From UBA3537 sp049889395 (GTDB lineage: Bacteria; Bacteroidota; Bacteroidia; Flavobacteriales; Flavobacteriaceae), in contig JBMHDM010000049.1 of the NCBI GenBank assembly GCA_049889395.1, forward strand, positions 1 to 23,646: a DNA stretch of 23,646 bases, given 5' to 3'. The notes under the pieces are model-generated. The model worked only from the letters and a program-made list of their open reading frames with translations, did no database searches and was not told where the DNA came from. Shown here piece after piece: positions 14,566 to 21,331 of the stretch (position 1 is its first letter; every line of letters begins with the position of its first letter). Position numbers and translations under genes: made by a program.

Positions 14566-16296
14566 ATGGAAAAATACGTTGTATCAGCACTTAAATATAG
14601 ACCACAAACCTTCAAAGATGTTGTAGGTCAATCTGCTATAACAACAACCCTAGAAAAAGCCATCCAGGACAATCATTTGGCTCAAGCTCTTTTATTTACA
14701 GGTCCTCGAGGGGTAGGAAAAACCACTTGTGCCCGAATATTGGCCAAAATGATCAATACTAATGGCGATTCCAACGTTGATAATAATGAAGATTTTGCTT
14801 TCAATATTTTCGAATTAGATGCCGCTTCAAATAATTCTGTCGATGACATAAGAAACCTGACTGATCAAGTCAGAATCCCACCCCAAGTTGGGCAATATAA
14901 AGTCTACATCATTGATGAAGTTCATATGCTATCTAATAATGCGTTCAATGCATTTTTAAAAACTCTTGAAGAACCGCCAAAGCATTGTATTTTCATTTTA
15001 GCTACAACAGAGAAACATAAAATCATCCCGACAATTTTATCGCGTTGTCAAATATTTGATTTCAAAAGAATAACCGTTTCCGATGCCAAAAATTATTTAA
15101 AACTTATTGCAGAGGAACAAGGTATAGAAACTGAAGACGATGCGCTTCATATTATTGCCCAAAAAGCAGATGGCGCCATGAGGGATGCTTTGTCAATTTT
15201 TGATAGAGTTGTCAGTTTTGCAGGCATGAAGCTAACCCGCCAAGCCGTATCTGAAAATCTAAATGTTTTGGATTATGAAACTTTTTTTCAAACCACAGAT
15301 TGTATTCTAAAACACGATATCCCAGGCCTACTAAATTTGTTTAATACTATTTTATCTAAAGGCTTTGAAGGTCAGCATTTTATTTCTGGACTTGCCTCAC
15401 ACTTCCGAGATTTATTTGTGGCCAAAACACCAGAAACCTTGCAGCTATTAGAAGTTGGCCCATCCATAACAGAAACCTATAAAACCCAATCAAAACAAAC
15501 TTCAGCGTCATTCTTAAAGCAAGCAATTTCGCTCGCAAATGACTGTGATTTAAACTATAAAACAAGCAGAAATCAACGCCTTCTGGTGGAAATATGTTTA
15601 ATGAAACTAGCCTCTATCAATTTCGATGGAGAAAAAAAAAAGATCAATAATTTCATAATTCCTGCTTCATATTTTGAGGATAAAAATACGCCTGAAACAT
15701 CTGTCAAGATTCCTAAAAAAATAAATAGCCCAGAAGAGCAGTCAGCCGTACCCATTTCTAGTTCTAATAAAAAATTACCAGAACATAGCGTTAGCCATAT
15801 ACCGCATACAGTACCAAAAATTTCAATTTCACAACGTCAGTCTTCAGGCTTATCCTTAAAAAGTATAGAAAGGCAAAAAGTACATCAAATAAAACAATTA
15901 GATGTTCAAATTGATTCTGAAAACCTACCGAACGACAAATTCTCAGAATCACAACTCTTAGAACAATGGAAAATTTTTGTAGAAAGATTAGAAGCTCAAG
16001 GTCGCTATAATTTGGCAGCGATTTTAAAAATTGACACTCCAAAATTACAGGATGATTTTTCCATTGCACTGGAATTTCCAAATTCAACAAATAAAATCGA
16101 GGTGGAAAGACAGCAAACAGAGTTGCTGCAATTTCTTCGAAAAGCGTTAAATAATTTCAGTTTATCACTTGATATTAGCATAAACGAAACATTAGAAAAA
16201 CGGTATGCTTATACACCGCAAGAGCGTTATGATAAATTAAAAGAAAAAAACAGGGCTATCGAAGAATTAAAACAAGTTTTTGATTTAGATTTATAA
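14566..16296 (+). CDS. dnaX: DNA polymerase III subunit gamma/tau
   Basis: This 576-residue clamp-loader ATPase loads the beta clamp and, as tau, tethers polymerases in the replisome. AAA+ motifs: Walker A GPRGVGKT (46-53), Walker B IIDEVH (115-120), the sensor region ILATTEKHK, and the SRC arginine-finger motif (159-161). The four zinc-binding cysteines between Walker A and the DAAS motif are absent, and the loop is shortened to residues ~65-80. Domain III ends at about residue 350 (LLVEICLMKLASI). A low-complexity linker and a C-terminal tau domain (~470-576) follow. Just after domain III an A10 run holds an in-phase A_AAA_AAG heptamer, which could yield a short gamma form. The start at 14566 (MEKYVVSALKYRPQTF) is family-typical. 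miaE follows after one base. Confidence 0.97.
   Translation: MEKYVVSALKYRPQTFKDVVGQSAITTTLEKAIQDNHLAQALLFTGPRGVGKTTCARILAKMINTNGDSNVDNNEDFAFNIFELDAASNNSVDDIRNLTDQVRIPPQVGQYKVYIIDEVHMLSNNAFNAFLKTLEEPPKHCIFILATTEKHKIIPTILSRCQIFDFKRITVSDAKNYLKLIAEEQGIETEDDALHIIAQKADGAMRDALSIFDRVVSFAGMKLTRQAVSENLNVLDYETFFQTTDCILKHDIPGLLNLFNTILSKGFEGQHFISGLASHFRDLFVAKTPETLQLLEVGPSITETYKTQSKQTSASFLKQAISLANDCDLNYKTSRNQRLLVEICLMKLASINFDGEKKKINNFIIPASYFEDKNTPETSVKIPKKINSPEEQSAVPISSSNKKLPEHSVSHIPHTVPKISISQRQSSGLSLKSIERQKVHQIKQLDVQIDSENLPNDKFSESQLLEQWKIFVERLEAQGRYNLAAILKIDTPKLQDDFSIALEFPNSTNKIEVERQQTELLQFLRKALNNFSLSLDISINETLEKRYAYTPQERYDKLKEKNRAIEELKQVFDLDL
15632..15650 (+). promoter_or_regulatory. Candidate slippage/frameshift site in dnaX
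   Basis: Ten A residues (15632-15641) followed by G form codons AAA AAA AAG in the dnaX frame, containing the heptamer A_AAA_AAG in the phase used by E. coli dnaX. A -1 shift reads GAT CAA TAA and stops at 15648-15650. A +1 shift reads AGA TCA ATA ATT TCA TAA and also stops. Either would give a protein of about 360 residues ending right after domain III. A GGAG lies just upstream (15628-15631), but no strong downstream stem-loop was seen, so RNA polymerase slippage is as likely as ribosomal frameshifting. Confidence 0.45.
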
Positions 16297-16297
16297 T

Positions 16298-16882
16298 ATG
16301 ATGCTAGGCCTAAAATTACCAACAGACCCACGATGGATCAATATTGCAGCGATGAATATTGATGATATCCTTACAGATCATGCTTTTTGCGAACAAAAAG
16401 CAGCGAGTACTGCAATTTCTTTGATCGTTAGTTTTCCTGAATATACGGATTTGGTTCGGAAAATGACCGCTTTGGTGGAAGAAGAAATGAGTCACTTTAA
16501 AATGGTACATGATTTAATTATTGCTAGAGGCCAGACGTTAGGCCGTGATCGCAAAGATGACTATGTCATCGCTTTGTTAAAATTCTTTCCAAAAGGGGGA
16601 AGCCGTACAACTCAATTGGTTCATCGATTGTTATACGCTGCTCTAATTGAGGCGAGAAGCTGTGAGCGTTTCAGATTATTAGCAGAACATTTAGAGGATA
16701 AAAAATTGGCTAATTTCTATAAAAAATTAATGATTAGCGAGGCCCATCACTACACGATGTTTCTCAAATTTGCCCGACAATATGGCAACAGAGTTGAAGT
16801 CGATCAAAAATGGGAAGCGTTGTTACAATTTGAAGCTGAAATTATTAAAAATCTTGGTATCTCAAATTCTATACATGGCTGA
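16298..16882 (+). CDS. miaE: tRNA-(ms2io6A)-hydroxylase
   Basis: This 194-residue ferritin-like diiron monooxygenase hydroxylates the isopentenyl chain of 2-methylthio-N6-isopentenyladenosine at tRNA position 37 (an O2-dependent step). Diiron ligands are visible: E32 (HAFCEQKAAS), E63xxH66 (EEEMSHF), E118 (LIEARSCERF) and E148xxH151 (SEAHHYTMF). The N-terminus LGLKLPTDPRW is typical. Length matches the shorter MiaE form. It begins one base after the dnaX stop, so it probably shares that transcript, and it ends 9 bases before the convergent ppx gene. Confidence 0.95.
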   Translation: MMLGLKLPTDPRWINIAAMNIDDILTDHAFCEQKAASTAISLIVSFPEYTDLVRKMTALVEEEMSHFKMVHDLIIARGQTLGRDRKDDYVIALLKFFPKGGSRTTQLVHRLLYAALIEARSCERFRLLAEHLEDKKLANFYKKLMISEAHHYTMFLKFARQYGNRVEVDQKWEALLQFEAEIIKNLGISNSIHG

Positions 16883-16891
16883 AGTATATTT

Positions 16892-17796
16892 TTAAATTTG
16901 GGAAGAAGAAATTTTTTTGGCATAAATGCTTTTTATAATACCGTCTGATAAACCAATTTTTGGCTCTAAAAGGGACTTGGCACCACTCCATTTCATAGCA
17001 TTAAGGAATAACCTTGTAGCTGGTAAAATGACATCAGCTCGATCTGGCTTAAGACCCAATTTTAGGATGCGATCTTCATAAGAAAGTGTGGATAATTCTT
17101 CTACTTTAGTCTCTAAATAATTGATTTTTAGAACTGTCAAAGGTTTTTTATTAGACATTTTAAACAACTTATTAATATTGCCACCAGATCCCAAAACAAT
17201 AATATCATCGTAGTTTCTTGTATTTGTTTTAATCCATTTCTTTAAATTCATCCAAGTACTGTCGATAACTTTATTATTAATCAATCTCACCGTTCCTATT
17301 TTGAACGATTTACTTAATATTTTGTTGAGTCCTTCTAATATCGAAAATTCTGTACTCCCCCCTCCAACATCAACATACAAGTATGTTTCTTTAGGATCTA
17401 AAATATCATTTAAATCTGTAGCAGCTATGATTTTTGCTTCTGTCTGTCCATCAATAATATCTATTCTAACTCCAGTTTCATTAAAAATAGTTTCAACGAT
17501 GGCAGGCGCATTATTGGCTTCTCGCATGGCAGAAGTAGCACAAGCTTTGTATGCTACCACCCCATTTACACGCATCAATAAATAAAATGCTTTCAGCGTA
17601 TCGGATAGACGTTTGATGTTGAAATCGGAAATATGATTTTTAAGGAACACATCCGAACTAACCGAATGGGAACACGAACCAATTCACTTTTTTTAAATTG
17701 AATGGTACCACTATGCTCTATAACATCTGAAATAAGTAGTCGAACCGCATTAGAACCGATATCTATAGCTGCATATTTTTTGAGACTAATTGACAT
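16892..17796 (-). pseudogene. Exopolyphosphatase (Ppx/GppA family), frameshifted
   Basis: Two overlapping frames together make one Ppx/GppA phosphatase of about 301 residues, the usual size in flavobacteria. The first part (from 17796) has the ASKHA phosphate-1 motif YAAIDIGSNAVRLLISDV and runs to VPIRL. The second frame (stop at 16892) continues with DVFLKNHISDFNIKRL, ACATSAMREANN and the phosphate-2 motif YVDVGGGSTEFSIL. The break lies at about 17656-17660: adding one G to the minus-strand TTAGTTCGGATG gives TTAGGTTCGGATG and restores VPIRLGSDVFLKN. No further stops or shifts are present, so the deletion is recent or is a sequencing/assembly error. Intact members hydrolyse inorganic polyphosphate or pppGpp. 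It follows pdxH by 3 bases in the same direction. Confidence 0.88.
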
Positions 17797-17799
17797 TAT

Positions 17800-18447
17800 T
17801 TATGGCGACAAGCGTTCAATTTTCCAATCAAAATCGCTTTGAAGTTTGTAACGAATACGATCATGTAATCGATTGGCTCGACCTTGCCAAAATTCGACTT
17901 CGATGGGTTTTACAATAAATCCTCCCCAATGTTTTGGTCTGGGTATAGGTTTGTTTTCAAATTTTCGCATCAAAGACTTCAATTCTTGCTCAAGCGTTTC
18001 TCGATCAGAAACTACCTTACTTTGATTTGAAGCATGTGCGCCCAACTGACTCCCTCTTGGCCTTGACTCAAAATACCCATCACTAAGGTTCTCTGCAATT
18101 TTTTCTGCCGCCCCTTTTATGATGATCTGACGTTCAGCACCTGACCAATGAAAAGATAAGCTTACCTTCGGGTGGTTTTTAATGGCCTTCCCTTTATCGC
18201 TTTCATAATTAGTAAAAAAGACAAATCCTTCGTGGGTGAACTGTTTCAATAATACGACTCTTCCTTTCGGATAACCATCTTCTCCCAAAGTGGAAAGTGT
18301 CATGGCATTGGTTTCATCTTCCGGGAAGTGGGTATCAACTTCGAAAAACCATTGTTGAAAAAACGCTATGGGGTTATCGGGGAGGTTATCTTCCAGTAAA
18401 GAGCCTTTTTCATAAGATTTTCTGTAGTGTCCTAAATCTTTGTCCAT
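17800..18447 (-). CDS. pdxH: Pyridoxamine 5'-phosphate oxidase
   Basis: This 215-residue FMN enzyme oxidises pyridoxamine- or pyridoxine-5'-phosphate to PLP. Family motifs are NAMTLSTLGEDGYPKGRVVLLK (FMN-binding; residue count exceeds 20 only if extended), GFVFFTNYESDKGKAI, SLSFHW, the ESRPRGSQLGAHAS block, PKHWGGFIV and the C-terminal signature EFWQGRANRLHDRIRY with IERLSP at the end. The frame is open up to 18516, but the start at 18447 (MDKDLGHYRKSYEKG) is family-typical and lies just after a TACTTTTG promoter box, so the longer N-terminus is rejected. It is first in an operon with the ppx gene. Confidence 0.97.
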   Translation of the reverse strand: MDKDLGHYRKSYEKGSLLEDNLPDNPIAFFQQWFFEVDTHFPEDETNAMTLSTLGEDGYPKGRVVLLKQFTHEGFVFFTNYESDKGKAIKNHPKVSLSFHWSGAERQIIIKGAAEKIAENLSDGYFESRPRGSQLGAHASNQSKVVSDRETLEQELKSLMRKFENKPIPRPKHWGGFIVKPIEVEFWQGRANRLHDRIRYKLQSDFDWKIERLSP

Positions 18448-18461
18448 GCTTAATGTTTTTT

Positions 18462-18469
18462 CAAAAGTA
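18462..18469 (-). promoter_or_regulatory. Putative -7 promoter box for pdxH
   Basis: On the minus strand this reads TACTTTTG (TAnnTTTG), ending 14 bases before the pdxH ATG at 18447. It is divergent from the DUF3784 promoter box 34 bases away. Confidence 0.5.
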
Positions 18470-18503
18470 TAAAATAACTGCTCATTATAAGTTTTATAAA
18501 TCT

Positions 18504-18511
18504 TAAATTTG
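18504..18511 (+). promoter_or_regulatory. Putative -7 promoter box for the DUF3784 gene
   Basis: TAAATTTG is an exact TAnnTTTG match ending 15 bases before the ATG at 18527. It points away from the pdxH box. Confidence 0.5.
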
Positions 18512-18526
18512 TTCAAAAGAATTTAG

Positions 18527-18841
18527 ATGTTTTTCGTAAATCTCGGCATAGGATTATTTTTGATACTAATTGGATTTTTGGTGAAAAAAAACCCAAACCT
18601 TTTGGCTGGTTACAACACAATGTCTGAATCAGAAAAACAAGCTATAGACATTGATAAAGTAAGTACACTGGCTAGAAATGGATTGATCTTGACAGGAGCA
18701 GTTGTTGTTGATTCTAGCGTCATAATGTATTTCTTGAAATTTCCTGAAGAACAACAAACTTTGGTTGTTGCTGGAATCATTCTTTTAGGTATTATTATTC
18801 TCTCAATTTTGGTCAATAAGGTTCCAAAATTAAAACCCTAA
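18527..18841 (+). CDS. Small membrane protein, DUF3784 family
   Basis: This 104-residue protein has three hydrophobic segments: about 4-19 (VNLGIGLFLILIGFLV), about 52-69 (GLILTGAVVVDSSVIMYFL) and about 79-97 (LVVAGIILLGIIILSILV). Between the first two is the DUF3784 signature NPNLLAGYNTMSESEKQ followed by a DIDKVS segment. The family is widespread in Bacteroidota and Firmicutes, and its function is unknown. It is a single-gene unit with its own promoter box, ending right against the convergent dld gene (stop codons adjacent). Confidence 0.85.
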   Translation: MFFVNLGIGLFLILIGFLVKKNPNLLAGYNTMSESEKQAIDIDKVSTLARNGLILTGAVVVDSSVIMYFLKFPEEQQTLVVAGIILLGIIILSILVNKVPKLKP

Positions 18842-20536
18842 TCATTTCCAAAATTTAAGTTTACTGGTTTGACCAATTCCTGGGTTGAATCCATTTGTTG
18901 GGTCCAATTTTTTATAAAATTTGGTCAAAGTTGGTTTGGCCTTATATTCATGGCCAACATTGTGTTCGGCAGGATATTCTGCCCCCCTGCTATCGTAGGT
19001 TTTGAGCAACTCTTGTTTTAATGCCTCGGCATCAACCCCTTTTTTTACAATATAATTTTGATGAAGTACATGACAAAACAAATGTCCATAGTAAAGTTTC
19101 ATTTCAAATTTATTGTTCATTTCTGGCGTTAATTGTTCAAACCATTGTGTTTCATTTCGTGGAAGCGCAATATCCATAGACATCATGTCACCCACTTTAT
19201 CTTTGAATAGTGCATGGTATCTTCCAATTGCACTTGCAGCAACAAATCGCTGTAGAAGTGCTTTGCGTGCTTCTTTTTTGGTACATTCAAAAAAGCTACC
19301 ATCATGATTTGAAAAATAAGACTTAAAAAAATCTCTAGCCTCCAAGATACCCGAATCGGACATTTCAATAATCCAATGGTGCTCGTACTGATTTCTATAA
19401 TCTTCCATGCGTTTTGGCAAATGATTGGGCCAGAGATAACTCAAACACTGCATAAATTTATCTGAAAATTTTGAGGGCAGCCAAGAAATGTTGTCAGCCA
19501 ACAAATCCATTTTTCGTTTTAAATTAAATAATTTTGGTATGGCATTCGGTCCCAATTTATCGATAACCAAAAAAGTATCTTTACTGTATTTCTTTGCAGC
19601 ATCATAACAATCTCTGTGTAAATATTCACCAGAAGTTGGAAGCATTTTAAAGTTTGATAAGATGGCCCGTCTTATTTCCATGAAAGTTTGCGGAGAGTTG
19701 GATCCCAAATAAAATACTTGAGTTTGCTTGGGCTTGATATAAGTGTCTAAGCGCACCGCAAATACAGCTATTTTTCCAGCACAGCCAGAAGCCCCATACA
19801 ACCGTCGCCCATCAGCATTAAAGCGTGCTGGGGTTGAGGCATTGACATCACGAACCCTGTCTTGATACGCGTTGTCTGATGCCAATTTCGATGTAGATTT
19901 AACCTGATCGTAGGTAAAATTCTTAAATTCTAAATTATTCAAAATCTGCTCTGGAGAATCTCCAAGATCAATTCCTAGATCGTTAACTAATAATAATTGA
20001 CCTTTTGAATCTATTTTGGCATATAACGACAATTCGGTGTAGGCAGGGCCACGCTTGACTAATGACCCTCCAGAATTATTACAAACCCCACCCACAATTG
20101 ATGCACCAATACAAGATGACCCAATTACAGAGTGTGGCTCTCGTCCATATGGCGCAAGAAGGTGCTCCAATCCAAACAAGGTGCTTCCCGATAATCCAAT
20201 GATTTGTTTTCCAGAATTTATAACATGGATCCCATTGATTCTCATGGTATTAATAATGACGATGGGTCGGTCATAATCATCACCAAAAGGCGTAGATCCG
20301 CCTGTAAGGCCCGTGTTTGCGGCTTGCATGATGATAATAATATCTTCTGAAACACAAATTTTTAAGAGTTGCCAAATTTCTAATAACGAACCTGGCTTAA
20401 CTACAGCTAATGCCTCCCCTTCGCCATAACGCCAACCTTTGGAATAAGCTTGCTTGTCCCATTGAGCGGTTAAAACAAACTTTTTGCCAATGATAACACA
20501 AAATTTATATATAATATTTTGATAATCTGATGTCAT
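18842..20536 (-). CDS. dld: FAD-dependent D-lactate dehydrogenase (quinone), E. coli Dld type
   Basis: This 564-residue peripheral membrane flavoenzyme oxidises D-lactate to pyruvate and passes electrons to quinone. It resembles E. coli Dld throughout: GEGEALAVVKPGSLLEIW, IIMQAANTGLTGGSTP, YGREPHSVIGSSCIGAS, GGVCNNSGGSLVKRGPAYTE (FAD-binding part, about 40-270), and the membrane-binding/cap part with GEYLHRDCYD, KYEHH-like YRNQYEHHWI, MSMDIALPRNETQWFE and the C-terminal EYPAEHNVGHEYKAKPTL with NPGIGQTSK. Length is close to that of the E. coli protein (571). The frame reaches 20584, but MTSDYQN at 20536 gives the family N-terminus. A weak box (TATCTTTA, minus strand, 20579-20572) lies upstream. 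Confidence 0.96.
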   Translation of the reverse strand: MTSDYQNIIYKFCVIIGKKFVLTAQWDKQAYSKGWRYGEGEALAVVKPGSLLEIWQLLKICVSEDIIIIMQAANTGLTGGSTPFGDDYDRPIVIINTMRINGIHVINSGKQIIGLSGSTLFGLEHLLAPYGREPHSVIGSSCIGASIVGGVCNNSGGSLVKRGPAYTELSLYAKIDSKGQLLLVNDLGIDLGDSPEQILNNLEFKNFTYDQVKSTSKLASDNAYQDRVRDVNASTPARFNADGRRLYGASGCAGKIAVFAVRLDTYIKPKQTQVFYLGSNSPQTFMEIRRAILSNFKMLPTSGEYLHRDCYDAAKKYSKDTFLVIDKLGPNAIPKLFNLKRKMDLLADNISWLPSKFSDKFMQCLSYLWPNHLPKRMEDYRNQYEHHWIIEMSDSGILEARDFFKSYFSNHDGSFFECTKKEARKALLQRFVAASAIGRYHALFKDKVGDMMSMDIALPRNETQWFEQLTPEMNNKFEMKLYYGHLFCHVLHQNYIVKKGVDAEALKQELLKTYDSRGAEYPAEHNVGHEYKAKPTLTKFYKKLDPTNGFNPGIGQTSKLKFWK

Positions 20537-20677
20537 TTTTAGGAATCTTATTGGACTTAAAATAGCTGCTTTAAAGATAAACATTTGAGATTATTTATAG
20601 GAACATACAACAATTAAAAGAGTTGGTATGTTTTTTGGTAACCAATTAATATCTTTACCACGTGTTAACGAATTGAT

Positions 20678-21328
20678 ATGTGTCGAATTACTTTCATTAT
20701 TGTACTGATTTCTAGTTTTTTGTGGGGAAATACCCAACCAGAGACTGTTCAGGAAACATTGCGTATCAAGGCCAAAGATTTGACAAAAGAAGATCAAAAT
20801 TCTACACAATTATTTAACCTCTCACCAGTACGAGGATTGACCAATAAGAATGTTAAAATCACAATGGGAATCCCGCCCATAGATGGTTTTGCCAAAAAAG
20901 AACGCGGTATTACCACACAACGTGATGTCGTCGATCCAACTTGGGATGTAAAACAACAATTTGTTGAAAATAAGGTAGATGTATCCAAGTATAACAAAGA
21001 TTATTATTTGGGCGATATAGCAACTAAATCCAAATATATTCGACTCATTTGTCGAGATCATGAATATGAAGATGGTGATCGGATTAAATTAATTTTGAAT
21101 AAAGCGACCATCCATCCTAATATCGTCCTTAGAAACGCTGGTTATGTCATTGATATTGATTTGGAACAAGGTTTGAATACGATAGAGTTCTATGCCCTAA
21201 ATGAGGGCGCTTCAAGTCCAAATACAGCTGAGCTTAAGGTTATTGATGAAAACGGCATTGTCATTGGTTCTGGCCAATGGTTGTTAACTACTGGTTACAA
21301 AGCGCGTTTAATCGTTTTGAGAAACTAG
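20678..21328 (+). CDS. Hypothetical exported protein
   Basis: This 216-residue protein starts with a short hydrophobic signal-like segment (about residues 4-18, ITFIIVLISSFLWGN) and then becomes polar. No enzyme motif is recognised. The C-terminal ~110 residues (YLGDIATKSKYIRLICRD, HEYEDGDRIKLILN, GLNTIEFYALNEGASSPNTA, WLLTTGYKARLIVLRN) look like a beta-sandwich and recall a family of secreted proteins common in Flavobacteriaceae, also of unknown function. Cys2 is too close to the start to be a lipobox. A weak TATCTTTA box is at 20650-20657. It ends 3 bases before the convergent PNGase F-like gene. Confidence 0.7.
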   Translation: MCRITFIIVLISSFLWGNTQPETVQETLRIKAKDLTKEDQNSTQLFNLSPVRGLTNKNVKITMGIPPIDGFAKKERGITTQRDVVDPTWDVKQQFVENKVDVSKYNKDYYLGDIATKSKYIRLICRDHEYEDGDRIKLILNKATIHPNIVLRNAGYVIDIDLEQGLNTIEFYALNEGASSPNTAELKVIDENGIVIGSGQWLLTTGYKARLIVLRN

Positions 21329-21331
21329 CGA

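Noticed and set aside
16893..16900. TAAATTTG promoter-like box on the plus strand
   Set aside because: It lies in the 3' end of the convergent ppx gene with only antisense sequence downstream; such 8-mers occur by chance in AT-rich DNA.
18448..18516. 23-residue N-terminal extension of PdxH
   Set aside because: It spans the TACTTTTG box, and the family starts at the MDKDLGHYRKSYEKG position.
19113..19307. Open frames opposite dld, dnaX, thrA and the exported protein gene
   Set aside because: They are out-of-frame shadows of well-supported genes, with no family features and no promoter boxes.
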